A stretch of 64,000 bases of DNA from Nonomuraea rubra (GTDB lineage Bacteria > Actinomycetota > Actinomycetes > Streptosporangiales > Streptosporangiaceae). The stretch's first letter is position 1, and every line of letters begins with the position of its first letter. The notes beneath the pieces were generated by a model, which saw nothing but the letters and a program-made list of their open reading frames with translations, ran no database searches and had not been told where the DNA came from. A program made the translations under genes and the position numbers. The stretch spans positions 10,647,001 to 10,711,000 of the forward strand of contig NZ_JACHMI010000001.1 of the NCBI RefSeq assembly GCF_014207985.1, read 5' to 3'. Shown here piece by piece: positions 1 through 9,825 of this stretch.

Positions 1-2075
1 GCCCGCCGCCGTGCCCACGCCCACCCCCAGCACGACCAGCAGCCCCGTACCGGTCACGAGCGTGGCCATGACCTGGCGCGGGGTCAGCCCCATGGCCTTG
101 AGCACGGCCAGGTCGAAGGCGTGGTCACGCAGGCCGAGCGCGCTGGCGGTGAGCAGGTTGGCCAGGCCGATCAGGGTCAGCACGGCGATCAGCGCCACGA
201 TCACCACCCGGATGATCGCCAGCCGGTCGGCCGGGTTGATCGCGGCCTGCACGTCCAGGCCCTCCTTCGAGACCGTCAGCAGCCGGCCGCGCACCTCCAG
301 CGGGTCGGCGCCCGGCTTGAGCGCCAGCGCGTAGTACTCCGGCGGCACCGCGTCCTTGGCCGCCAGGCTGTCGAGCCCGACCGAGAGCACCTCACCGTCC
401 TGCTCGGGCTCGACGGTCCTGCCGACGATCCTGACGATCAGCGGGGTGCCGCCCACGGTGAGCCGCACCCGGTCGCCGATCTTGAGCCCGAGCAGGTCGA
501 GCAGCCCCTGGCCGGCGACCGCCTCGCCCTGGCGGGCGTACATGCGGCCCTCCACCACCGGGAACGGGTACGGGCTCGTCGAGCTGCCGATGGCCCGCAC
601 CCGCACGGAACGGGCCTCGCCGGGGGCCAGCGCGTTCACGTCGGTGCCCGGGTAGACCTCCGCCACGTCCTTGTCCTGGCCGGCGAGCCGCTCGGCGACG
701 GCCGGGTCCTCCTTGCCGGGCTTGACGTACAGGGCGGCGTGCTGGCCGACCTGCTCGGGATGGGCGGAGAAGTTGTCCAGCGTGGCCCAGACGCCGAGCC
801 CGATCGTGATCATCATCATCGGCACGGCCAGGCCGAACGCCGTCAGGAACGCCGGCACCCGCCGGGTGAAGGCGTCCCTGGTGCCCAGGACGAGGGCGGG
901 CGGGAGGCGTACGAGCAGGGCCAGGCGCGCCAGCCGGGACAGGTGACCCCGGGGCGGCGCGGCGGGCACGTCGGGGATCGGCGGCGTGCGGCCGCCCCGC
1001 CAGGCGGGCACGCCGACGGCGGCCAGCACCACCAGGGCGGTGCCCGCGACGATGGCCAGCACGGGGATGGGCGCCACGGAGCCGGCGCCGAGCATCGCCG
1101 CCATCACGCCCCAGCCCACCAGCGTGCCGAGCGCGACGCCGAGCAGGCCGAGCGCGCCGTGCTCGACCAGGAGCAGCAGCGCGACCTGGCCCCTGGTGAA
1201 GCCCATGGACTTGAGCGTGGCCAGGTCGCGGAGCTGGCCCAGCACCCGGCCACCGGCGGCGTTGGCCAGCGCGAGCGCGGCGGCCACCAGCCCCACCACG
1301 CCGAACAGCGCGAGCAGCGTGCCCAGCAGCCGGTTGTCCAGCTCCATGGCGGCCCTGACCTCGCGCCAGGTGTAGACGCGCTGCAGCCGGTCCTCCAGCA
1401 GCACGACCACGCGCTGCGAGACGACCTGCGAGGCCTCGGGGTCGGCCAGGCGCAGCCCGGTGACCCACTCGCTGCGGCCCAGCATGGGCTCGATGCGGTC
1501 GAGCGTGTAGGGCAGCACGTAGGCCAGGCCGGGCGTCCACTCGGGGTAGAACCCCTGGTCGGCGGAGTCGGAGATGCCGCGCACGTAGAGCGTGTGGCGC
1601 TCGCCGTTGATCGTGATGATCGTGAACGGCGCGCCGATGCGCAGCCCCAGCGAGCGGGCGAACGAGCGCTCGACCACCACCCCGTCGGGCTGCGACGGGT
1701 CCAGCCAGCGGCCCTCCGCCACCACGGGATGCGCCACCGCCGGCTGGGTGGCGGGCATCGCGCGCAGCGAGGCCGGCTCCTTCTTGCCGTTCTGCGCCAC
1801 CGTGACGGGCGCGGAGCGGTACGGCCCGGCGGTCTGCGTGACGCCGTCGATGGCGCCCAGCGCGACCTGGGGGCTGTCCTTGGTGTAGATCCAGACGTGG
1901 GCCCCGTCGGTCTGGGCCGACAGGCTCCGCCACGGGTTCGTGCCGTCTTCGAGCAGGGTCGCCGCGGTGATCAGCGCGGCCACGATGCCGGCCACGGCGA
2001 GCACGGTCAGCACCGCCTGCCCCGTCCTGGCCCGCAGGTCGGCCCTGATCCACCGGCTACCGGCCAGAACGGTGC

Positions 2076-2079
<4 letters not shown>
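1..2079 (-). CDS. FtsX-type ABC transporter permease (C-terminus cut by window start)
   Basis: Membrane subunit of an efflux-type ABC transporter of the MacB/FtsX class. The frame is open for 693 codons from ATG 2079 down to base 1, with no stop inside the window. The N-terminus has one membrane segment followed by a large extracytoplasmic domain. Several more membrane segments follow, and then the arrangement repeats, which gives the duplicated FtsX layout (two repeats resembling A-L-K-S-M-G and V-L-K-A-M-G regions). The start overlaps the stop of the upstream ATPase gene (ATGA), so the two subunits are translationally coupled. The exported substrate cannot be told from the sequence; such pairs under PadR control often export drugs or lipids. 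Confidence 0.88.
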
Positions 2080-2800
<721 letters not shown>

Positions 2801-2804
<4 letters not shown>

Positions 2805-3307
2805 GCCAGATCCTCCTGGCACCGTTCGAGCCAGTCAAGATCCGCTTGCAGATGCAACATGGCCCCTTCGATGAGCAGCATCGCCACCCGATCGGTCGGT
2901 GCGGTGCGGGACAGCAGGTCGTTCAGGTCGCTCATCAGCGACAGGTAGTGGCGGCGCTGCCGGCTGATCAGCGCCATCCGGTCCGCGATGCCGGTGAGCG
3001 GGGCGAGCACGAGCTTCATGAAGAACTCGTCGCGCACCCTGGGGCCCTCGGTCGGCTCGTCCACCCAGGCTTCGAGCGACTCGCGGCCCTTCGCGGTCAG
3101 ATAGTAGACCTTCTTGTTGGGCCGGTTGGACTGCTCCACGTCCACGGCCCTGATGAGGCCGTCCTTCTCCAGCCTGCCGAGGGTGACGTAGATCTGCCCG
3201 ATGTTCGGGGAAGGGTAGGCGCTGCCGAAGGTCTGCTCAAGCGCTTGTTTGAGCTCGTAGCCATGGGCAGGCTCTTTCGCCAGGAGCGCCAGCAGGTGAG
3301 GCCGCAC
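2801..3307 (-). CDS. PadR family transcriptional regulator
   Basis: A 168-aa regulator with the PadR winged helix at the N-terminus (residues about 3-80: LLALLAKEPAHGYELKQAL, then the recognition region with NIGQIYVTLGRLEKDGLI) and a helical C-terminal dimerisation arm (residues 95-168). It starts at GTG 3307 behind GGAGGAG and is the first gene of the operon with the exporter ATPase and permease. PadR proteins usually repress their own exporter operon and are released by a toxic ligand. By position this one should control the exporter, and possibly the divergent sugar-binding protein gene at 3437. Ligand unknown. Confidence 0.93.
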
Positions 3308-3352
3308 CGCTCTCCTCCCCGCTCTGTTACGTACGCGTTACAGAGCAATCCG

Positions 3353-3381
3353 TTGACCTACAGATTACCGCTGTGCATAAC
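3353..3381 (+). promoter_or_regulatory. Candidate sigma-70-type promoter for the sugar importer operon
   Basis: TTGACC (3353-3358), a 17-base spacer, then CATAAC (3376-3381), about 55 bases before the GTG start of the binding-protein gene. It lies in the divergent space between the PadR operon and the importer. TTAC direct repeats at about 3327-3341 may be a regulator site. The call rests on hexamer match and spacing only. Confidence 0.45.
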
Positions 3382-3436
3382 ATGAATGCATCTACCTAAC
3401 ACGTATGTAATTCGACCTGAACGTGGAGGAAACAGG

Positions 3437-4684
3437 GTGCTTCGCCTGCTGCCGATGCTCCTGGCCGTGACCCTGGCGGCCGGATGCGCTGCGGCGGGCG
3501 AGGAGGGCGGCGGCGAGTCGGGGACGGGCGGAACAGGCCCGATCACCTTCGCCACCGGACGCGACACCACGGCGTACCTGCAACCCCTGCTGGACCGCTG
3601 GAACCAGGCCCACCCGGCCGAGAAGGTGACGCTGCTGGAGCTGCCCGAGGCCGCCGACGAGCAGCGCGCCCAGATCGCGGCCAACCTTCAGGCCCAGAGC
3701 AGCCGGTACGACGTGCTGGGGCTCGACGTGGTGTGGACTGCCGAATTCGCGGAGAACGGCTGGATCATCCCCCTGGAGCGCGGGTTGTTCCCGCTCGACA
3801 GGTTCCTGCCGCCCGTCGTGGAGACGGCCGTCTACAAGGACAAGCTCTGGGCCGTTCCGTACACGAGCAACGCCGGGCTGCTCTACTACCGGAAGGACCT
3901 GGTCAGGAAGCCGCCCCGGACGTGGGCCGAGCTTCGCGACCAATCACGCGAAATCACGAAAAAGCATGACATAGGAGGCTATGCGGGGCAGTTCCTGGCC
4001 TACGAGGGGCTCACGGTCAACTTCTCCGAGGCCGTGCAGTCGGCCGGCGGCGAGCTCGTCAGCCGTGACGGCACCGAGGTGACCCTCGACCCGGCCAAGG
4101 GCGGGACCGCGCTCGGCTTCCTGCTCCAGGGCCTGCGCGAGGGCTGGATCCCGAAGGAGTCGCTGAGCTACAAGGAGGAGGAGTCGCGCCTGGCCTTCCA
4201 GGAGGGCAGGCTGGCCTTCGCCCGCAACTGGCCGCACGCGTACGGACCGGCCAAGGCCGAGCTGGGCGGCAAGCTGGGCGTGACCCGGCTGCCCGGCCTC
4301 GACGGCCCCGGCTCCAGCACGCTGGGCGGCGCCAACCTGGCCATCAGCGCCTACTCCAAGCACCAGCACACGGCGCAGGAGTTCATCCGCTACTTCACGA
4401 GCCTGGAGAACGAGCGCCGGGTCCTCACCGAGGGCTCGTTCCCGCCGGTGTGGACCGAGCTCTACGACGACCCCGAGCTCATCGAGCGCTTCCCCTACCT
4501 GCCCGTGCTCAAGGAGAGCATCCTCGCCGCCCGGCCCCGGCCGGTGAGCGCCAACTACAACCAGCTGAGCCTGGTGATCGCCAGCTCGGTCGCCAAGGCG
4601 CTCGGCAACCCCTCCCCCGAGACCGCCGACGACGTCGCGGCCTCCATGAAGTCCGAACTCGAAGAGATCATCAGAACCCAGTGA
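3437..4684 (+). CDS. Sugar ABC transporter substrate-binding lipoprotein (trehalose/maltose type)
   Basis: Extracytoplasmic sugar receptor of 415 aa. The N-terminus is a lipoprotein signal with lipobox LAAGC, so the protein should be anchored outside the membrane. The remainder is a family-1 solute-binding fold (GPITFATGRDTTAYLQPLL at the start of the mature domain, PYTSNAGLLYYRKDL in the first lobe). GTG 3437 is chosen because GGAGG precedes it; an upstream in-frame ATG at 3386 would put 17 non-signal residues first. It is followed after seven bases by a second, unrelated-looking binding protein and then one permease pair, so two receptors may share one channel. No ATPase is encoded nearby, as is usual where a shared MsiK-type ATPase is used. 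Confidence 0.9.
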   Translation: MLRLLPMLLAVTLAAGCAAAGEEGGGESGTGGTGPITFATGRDTTAYLQPLLDRWNQAHPAEKVTLLELPEAADEQRAQIAANLQAQSSRYDVLGLDVVWTAEFAENGWIIPLERGLFPLDRFLPPVVETAVYKDKLWAVPYTSNAGLLYYRKDLVRKPPRTWAELRDQSREITKKHDIGGYAGQFLAYEGLTVNFSEAVQSAGGELVSRDGTEVTLDPAKGGTALGFLLQGLREGWIPKESLSYKEEESRLAFQEGRLAFARNWPHAYGPAKAELGGKLGVTRLPGLDGPGSSTLGGANLAISAYSKHQHTAQEFIRYFTSLENERRVLTEGSFPPVWTELYDDPELIERFPYLPVLKESILAARPRPVSANYNQLSLVIASSVAKALGNPSPETADDVAASMKSELEEIIRTQ

Positions 4685-4691
4685 GGCAGCC

Positions 4692-6017
4692 ATGCAAAAG
4701 GGCAGAGCAGCAGCGATCCTGGCCGGGCTCGCGGTAGCCGTCGCCGCCTGCGGCAACGCGCCGACGACGACCGAGCCCACGGCGGCGGGCTCGGCATCGG
4801 CGACCGGCGGCGGCGCCAAGCCGCTCCAGGGCGTCAAGCTCGAAGTAGCCGCCAAGTGGACCGGCGCGGAGCAGAAGAACTTCGAGCAGGTGCTCAAGGC
4901 CTTCACCGACAAGACCGGCGCCGAGGTCACCTACGCCTCCACCGGCGAGGACACCGGCGCCTACCTCGGCCCGCGCATCCAGGGCAACAACCCGCCGGAC
5001 GTCGCGATCCTGCCGCAGCCGGGCCTGGTGCAGCAGTACGTCGAGCAGAACGCGCTCAAGCCGCTGACCCCCGAGGTCGTCCAGGAGATCGACACCAACT
5101 ACACGCCGTACTGGAAGGAGCTCGGCTCCGTCGACGGCAAGGCGTACGGCGTGCTGGTCAAGGCCGCGCACAAGTCGCTGGTGTGGTACCGGTCGCAGGC
5201 GTTCGAGGACGCGGGCGTGCAGCCGCCGACCAACTGGGACGAGCTGGTCAAGGCCGCGCAGACCGTCGCCGACTCCGGCACGCCGCCGTTCTCGTTCTGC
5301 GGCGCCTCCGGCTGGACGCTGACCGACCTCTTCGAGAACGTCTACCTGTCCACCGCGGGCCCGGAGAACTACGACAAGCTCTCCAAGCACGAGATCCCGT
5401 GGACCGACCCGACGGTGGGCGCGGCCCTGGAGAAGATCGCGCAGATCACCTCCAAGGCCGACTACCTGGTCGACGGCACCTCCGGCACCATGCAGACCGA
5501 CTTCCCCACCTGCGTGACCAAGGTCTACGGCACCGACAAGGCCGCCATGGTCATCGAGGCCGACTTCGTGGCCGTCGAGGCCGTGAACGCGGGCGCCAAG
5601 GTCGGCGAGGAGGCCAAGTACTTCCCGTTCCCCAAGGCCGGTGACACCACCCCGGTCGTGCTGGGCGGCGACGTGGCCGTGGCCATGAAGGACTCCCCCG
5701 GCGCGATGGCCCTGGTGCAGTTCCTGGCCTCCAAGGAGGGTGGCGAGGTCTGGGCCAAGCTGCCCGGCTACCTGTCGCCCAACAAGAACGTCTCGCCCGA
5801 CAACTACCCGGACGAGCTGACCAAGCAGCTCGGCCAGACGATCGTCTCGGCCGGCGACGCCGTCCGCTACGACATGTCGGACCTGGCGCCCAGCGCCTTC
5901 GGAGCCACCGACGGCAAGGGCGAGTGGAAGGTGCTGCAGGACTTCCTGCGCAACCCGAGCGACGTCAAGGGCACCCAGGAGGCGCTCGAAGCAGAGGCCA
6001 AGAAGGCCTGGAAGTAA
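4692..6017 (+). CDS. Alpha-glucoside-type ABC transporter substrate-binding lipoprotein
   Basis: Second sugar receptor (441 aa) of the operon. It begins with a lipoprotein signal ending VAVAACG, followed by a low-complexity Thr/Ala/Gly linker and a family-1 binding fold (KWTGAEQKNFEQVLKAF, FCGASGWTLTDLFENVYL). The overall pattern matches AglE-like alpha-glucoside receptors, and the two following permeases are of the AglF/AglG type, so this is probably the cognate receptor. The likely substrates are maltose, trehalose or other alpha-glucosides. That inference agrees with the glgX-treY-treZ operon 10 kb away but is not proven by it. Confidence 0.9.
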   Translation: MQKGRAAAILAGLAVAVAACGNAPTTTEPTAAGSASATGGGAKPLQGVKLEVAAKWTGAEQKNFEQVLKAFTDKTGAEVTYASTGEDTGAYLGPRIQGNNPPDVAILPQPGLVQQYVEQNALKPLTPEVVQEIDTNYTPYWKELGSVDGKAYGVLVKAAHKSLVWYRSQAFEDAGVQPPTNWDELVKAAQTVADSGTPPFSFCGASGWTLTDLFENVYLSTAGPENYDKLSKHEIPWTDPTVGAALEKIAQITSKADYLVDGTSGTMQTDFPTCVTKVYGTDKAAMVIEADFVAVEAVNAGAKVGEEAKYFPFPKAGDTTPVVLGGDVAVAMKDSPGAMALVQFLASKEGGEVWAKLPGYLSPNKNVSPDNYPDELTKQLGQTIVSAGDAVRYDMSDLAPSAFGATDGKGEWKVLQDFLRNPSDVKGTQEALEAEAKKAWK

Positions 6018-6029
6018 AGAGGTAAGGCC

Positions 6030-7412
6030 GTGACCGAACGGTTGGACGGCCGGCAGGACCCGCCCGCGGCGCAGGCCGCGGGCGGCACCTCGACCGGACC
6101 GGCTGATACCCCCCGTAAGCAGAGACGCCTCGGCCCCTCGCCGGCGGTCGCCATCGCCTTCCTCCTCCCGGCAGCGGTGCTGCTGGGGATCTGGGTGGTC
6201 TATCCGATCGTCTACTCCATCATCCGGAGCCTGTTCGGCGCCAACGGGTTCGACGAGTTCGTGGGGCTCGGCAACTACGTCTCGATCTTCACCGATCAGG
6301 GCATGCTGACCACGATCCGCAACAACCTGATCTGGGTCATCGTCGCGCCGATCATCGTCACCACGCTGGGCCTGATCTTCGCGGTGCTGACCGAGCGCAT
6401 CAAGTGGGCGACGGCGTTCAAGCTCATCGTGTTCATGCCGATGGCGGTCTCGCTCATGGCGGCGGGCGTCATCTTCCGCCTCGTCTACGAGCAGAGCCCG
6501 GACAAGGGCCTGGCCAACGCCGTGCTCACCACGGTGGCCGACACGTTCTCCTCCTCCCAGGGCTACCCGGACGCCCGGCCGCGCGAGGGCGACCAGTCGC
6601 CGGTCGCGGCCGAGAACGGCGCGGTCGTCACCAAGCAGCCCGCCCAGGCCGGGCAGCCGGTGCTGATCCCGATCGTCGGCGTCAAGCCGGACATCATGCC
6701 GTCCAACGCCCAGACCGCCAAGTCCGCGCCCGCGGGTGACGGCCTGGCGGGCACCGTCTGGTTCGACTTCACGCAGGGCGGCGGCGGCCAGAGCGGCGTC
6801 GTGGACGGCACCGAGAAGGGCCTGCCCGGCATGACCGTCGAGGCGGTCCAGAACGGCCAGGTCGCGGCCACCGCCACGACGGCCGAGGACGGCACGTTCC
6901 GCTTCGAGGGCCTGGCTCCCGGGTCCTACACCGTACGGCTGCCGCAGTCGAACTTCGACGCCTCGTACGGCGGCCTGCAGTGGCTGGGCCCGACACTCAT
7001 CACGCCCGCGATCATCGGCGCGTTCGTCTGGGTGTGGGCCGGGTTCGCGATGGTGCTGCTCGCGGCCGGGCTGGCGGCGATCCCGCGCGACGCCCTGGAG
7101 GCGGCCCGCATCGACGGCGCCACGGAGTGGCAGGTGTTCCGCAAGATCACCGTGCCGCTGCTGTCGCCGGTCCTGCTCGTCGTCTTCGTGACGATGATCA
7201 TCAATACGCTGAAGGTGTTCGACCTCGTGTTCATCATCGCGCCCGCGTCGGTGCAGCCACAGGCGAACGTGGTCGCGCTGGAGATGTGGCGCGTGTCGTT
7301 CGGCGGCGGGAACAACCAGGGGCTGGGCAGCGCGCTGGCGATCTTCCTGCTCATTCTGGTGCTTCCCTTCATGGTCATGAACATCCGGCGGTTCAGGAGG
7401 GGAGAGTCATGA
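6030..7412 (+). CDS. Sugar ABC transporter permease with SdrD_B-like extracytoplasmic insert (AglF type)
   Basis: First membrane subunit (460 aa) of the alpha-glucoside importer. Membrane segments lie at about residues 38-70, 100-122 and 130-152, and the C-terminal half carries the EAA loop (DALEAARIDGATEWQVF) that docks the ATPase. Between them, residues about 170-312 form a large extracytoplasmic loop. Its second half (about 240-305) looks like an SdrD_B/Cna-B prealbumin-like domain: GTVWFDF, GLPGMTVEA, then DGTFRFEGLAPGSYTVRL. The size and place recall the MalF P2 loop that contacts maltose-binding protein, though the fold is different. GTG start with AGAGG upstream; it overlaps the next permease by ATGA. 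Confidence 0.92.
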   Translation: MTERLDGRQDPPAAQAAGGTSTGPADTPRKQRRLGPSPAVAIAFLLPAAVLLGIWVVYPIVYSIIRSLFGANGFDEFVGLGNYVSIFTDQGMLTTIRNNLIWVIVAPIIVTTLGLIFAVLTERIKWATAFKLIVFMPMAVSLMAAGVIFRLVYEQSPDKGLANAVLTTVADTFSSSQGYPDARPREGDQSPVAAENGAVVTKQPAQAGQPVLIPIVGVKPDIMPSNAQTAKSAPAGDGLAGTVWFDFTQGGGGQSGVVDGTEKGLPGMTVEAVQNGQVAATATTAEDGTFRFEGLAPGSYTVRLPQSNFDASYGGLQWLGPTLITPAIIGAFVWVWAGFAMVLLAAGLAAIPRDALEAARIDGATEWQVFRKITVPLLSPVLLVVFVTMIINTLKVFDLVFIIAPASVQPQANVVALEMWRVSFGGGNNQGLGSALAIFLLILVLPFMVMNIRRFRRGES

Positions 7413-8308
7413 CGACGGCGACCGCCACGGCACCGTCCGGGCTGGAGACGGGCGCGCCGCGCAGGGGCGTGGTGAGCAGGATCGTCGACCGCGTGGGCAG
7501 CGGGGCCGTCCAGGTGATCATGATCCTGCTGGGCCTGTTCTGGCTGGTGCCGACGCTGGGCCTGCTGGTGGTCTCGCTGCGGACGAACCAGGTCAACAGC
7601 GCCGAGGGCTGGTGGACGATCTTCACCAAGCCGGCCGAGCTGACCATCCAGAACTACGCCAACCTGCTGGGCAGCGGGTTCAGCGCGTCCTTCTGGAACA
7701 CGGTCCTGATCACGGTGCCGACCACGATCCTGGTGATCGGCATCTCGGCCATGGCGGCGTACGCGTTCGCGTGGATGGACTTCCCCGGCCGGGACGCGGC
7801 GTTCCTCGTGGTCGTCGGGCTGCTGATCGTGCCCATCCAGATCGCGCTGATCCCCATCGCCACGTTCTACGGCGGCACCGGGATCTTCGGCAGCATCGCG
7901 GGCGTGGTGCTGTTCCACGTGGCGTTCGGGCTGCCCTTCGCGATCTTCCTGCTGCGCAACTTCTTCGTCGGCATCCCGGCCTCGCTGCTGGAGGCCGCGC
8001 GCATGGACGGGGCGCCCGAGTGGAAGATCTTCGTCTCGGTGGTCTTCCCGCTGGGCAAGCCCGCCATCGCGTCGCTGGGCATCTTCCAGTTCCTGTGGGT
8101 GTGGAACGACATGCTCATCGCGCTGGTCTTCGCCGACACCGGGAACCAGCCGATGACCAAGTACCTGCAGTCTCAGATGCGGCAGTTCGGGTCGAACACC
8201 GACATCCTCTCTTCCGGTGCGTTCATGTCGCTGATCATCCCGCTGGTCCTGTTCTTCGCGTTCCAGCGGTACTTCGTGCAGGGCATGATGGCCGGCTCCG
8301 TCAAGTGA
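7409..8308 (+). CDS. Sugar ABC transporter permease (AglG type)
   Basis: Second membrane subunit (299 aa) of the importer, with about six membrane segments. The EAA motif is ASLLEAARMDGAPEWKIF, followed by GKPAIASLGIFQFLWVWND, typical of MalG/AglG proteins. It starts at ATG 7409 inside the stop of the preceding permease (ATGA), with AGGAGGGGAG just upstream. It is the last gene of the operon: a strong hairpin follows within ten bases. The ATPase must be supplied from elsewhere on the chromosome. Confidence 0.94.
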   Translation: MTTATATAPSGLETGAPRRGVVSRIVDRVGSGAVQVIMILLGLFWLVPTLGLLVVSLRTNQVNSAEGWWTIFTKPAELTIQNYANLLGSGFSASFWNTVLITVPTTILVIGISAMAAYAFAWMDFPGRDAAFLVVVGLLIVPIQIALIPIATFYGGTGIFGSIAGVVLFHVAFGLPFAIFLLRNFFVGIPASLLEAARMDGAPEWKIFVSVVFPLGKPAIASLGIFQFLWVWNDMLIALVFADTGNQPMTKYLQSQMRQFGSNTDILSSGAFMSLIIPLVLFFAFQRYFVQGMMAGSVK

Positions 8309-8313
8309 CGTGA

Positions 8314-8343
8314 CGGGCGCCTGCGTCGATCCGCAGGCGCCCG
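8314..8343 (+). terminator. Hairpin terminator of the sugar importer operon
   Basis: Perfect 12-bp stem (8314-8325 with 8332-8343, CGGGCGCCTGCG) around a six-base loop, starting six bases after the last permease stop. There is no U-run, which is common for actinomycete terminators. Confidence 0.8.
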
Positions 8344-8379
8344 CCGTAACGCCCATACGGGTGTTTTCGATGCTTCTTC

Positions 8380-9756
8380 ATGAAGCGTCTTCTCGCTCTT
8401 ACCGCAGCAGCCTTCCTCACGCTTCCGCTCACCCCCGCCGCAGCCTCCCCGTCAGGCACGCCGGGCGCACCGGGCGCGGGGGACCCGTACTTCCCCGGCC
8501 AGGGCAACGGCGGCTACGACGCCCTCCACTACGACCTCACGCTCGACTACGACCCGTCCTCGGGACGCCTGTCCGGCCGCGCCGCCATCTCGGCGCGCGC
8601 CACGCAGGCGCTGAGCCGCTTCAACCTCGACCTCGTCGACACCCTGTCCGTACGGTCCGTGACCGTGGACGGCAGGCCCGCCGCGTACGCTCAGAGCGGC
8701 TCCGAGCTGGTGGTCACGCCGTCCAGGACGCTGCGCGACCGGCGCGGCTTCTCGGTCGTGGTGAGGTACGACGGCAGCCCCGCACACGTCATCGACCCCG
8801 ACGGCTCCAAGGACGGGTGGATCAAGACCGAGGACGGCGTGTTCAACGCCAACGAGCCCCAGGGCGCGATGACCTGGTACCCCGGCAACCACCACATGAC
8901 GGACAAGGCGACGTACCGGTTCACGGTGACCGTGCCCAGCTCCAGCGTGGCGGTCGCGAACGGGGACCTGGTGCGCCAGGCCGCGAAGGGCGGGCGGACG
9001 ACGTACGTGTGGAACTCCCGCGAGCCGATGGCCAGCTATCTGGCCACGGTGTCGATCGGCACGTTCGAGCTCACCGACCGGCGGATCGGCGGCTACCGGG
9101 TGACCACCGCGGTGGACCCGCAGGCGGCCGGTGACGCCACGGGCTTCGCCGAGCGGCACCCGCCGGCGCTCGACTACTTCAGCCGGCTCTTCGGCCGCTA
9201 CCCGTACTCCTCGACGGGCGGGATCGTGGACCACGCGCCCGACGTCGGCTACGCGCTGGAGACGCAGACCCGCCCCATCTACCCGCGCGTGCCCGGCGAG
9301 TCGCTGCTCGCGCACGAGCTGGCGCACCAGTGGTTCGGCAACTCGGTGACGCCCACGCTCTGGCGCGACATCTGGCTGAACGAGGGCTTCGCCACCTACT
9401 CCGAGTGGCTGTGGGCGGACGAGCGCGGCACACAGACCGTGCAGGCCGCCTTCGACGAGGCGTACGCGCGGCCGGCCGAGCACGAGTTCTGGCAGACCCC
9501 GACCGCCGACCCCGGCGGCCCCGAGAACCTGTTCCACGCCCCCGTCTACGACCGCGGCGCGATGACCCTGCACGTGTTGCGCACCACGGTCGGCGACGAC
9601 ACGTTCTTCGCCATCCTGCGCGCCTGGGCGGGCCGGTACAGGTACGGCAACGCCGACACCGCCGCCTTCATCGCCCTCTCCGAGCGCGTGTCGGGCAAGG
9701 ACCTCGGGGCCCTGTTCGACGCGTGGCTCTTCAAGCCGGGCAAGCCGTCGTTGTGA
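8380..9756 (+). CDS. Secreted M1 family metallopeptidase (aminopeptidase N-like)
   Basis: Zinc aminopeptidase of 458 aa, short for the M1 family because it lacks the long helical C-terminal domain. A cleavable signal peptide (MKRLLALTAAAFLTLPLTP, ending near AAA-S) indicates export. An N-terminal beta-sheet domain is followed by the catalytic domain. The substrate-binding GAMEN-like stretch is YALETQTR, the zinc site is HELAHQWFG, and the third ligand is in WLNEGFATYSEW. The start ATG sits between the arms of a 5-bp inverted repeat (GCTTC/GAAGC), with no clear ribosome site. It is monocistronic, lying between two terminator hairpins. Confidence 0.93.
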   Translation: MKRLLALTAAAFLTLPLTPAAASPSGTPGAPGAGDPYFPGQGNGGYDALHYDLTLDYDPSSGRLSGRAAISARATQALSRFNLDLVDTLSVRSVTVDGRPAAYAQSGSELVVTPSRTLRDRRGFSVVVRYDGSPAHVIDPDGSKDGWIKTEDGVFNANEPQGAMTWYPGNHHMTDKATYRFTVTVPSSSVAVANGDLVRQAAKGGRTTYVWNSREPMASYLATVSIGTFELTDRRIGGYRVTTAVDPQAAGDATGFAERHPPALDYFSRLFGRYPYSSTGGIVDHAPDVGYALETQTRPIYPRVPGESLLAHELAHQWFGNSVTPTLWRDIWLNEGFATYSEWLWADERGTQTVQAAFDEAYARPAEHEFWQTPTADPGGPENLFHAPVYDRGAMTLHVLRTTVGDDTFFAILRAWAGRYRYGNADTAAFIALSERVSGKDLGALFDAWLFKPGKPSL

Positions 9757-9760
9757 TCAT

Positions 9761-9805
9761 TCTGGTACGGCTTGTCCCCGGGTTCGGGCGGCAAGCCGTA
9801 CCAGA
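9761..9805 (+). terminator. Long hairpin between the M1 peptidase and uracil-DNA glycosylase genes
   Basis: Perfect 14-bp inverted repeat (9761-9774 with 9792-9805, TCTGGTACGGCTTG) with a 17-base loop that can itself pair. It starts five bases after the peptidase stop and is the best terminator for that gene; being symmetrical, it could act on both strands. Confidence 0.8.
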
Positions 9806-9825
9806 CCTGGCTAAGCTCAACGGCC

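Noticed and set aside
3327..3341. GTTACGTACGCGTTAC as a PadR operator
   Set aside because: It is a TTAC direct repeat rather than a palindrome and lacks the ATGT-N8-ACAT pattern of known PadR sites; support is too weak for a separate feature.
8372..8386. GCTTC/GAAGC hairpin around the M1 peptidase start as an RNA thermometer or riboswitch
   Set aside because: The stem is only 5 bp, with no conserved RNA element recognised.
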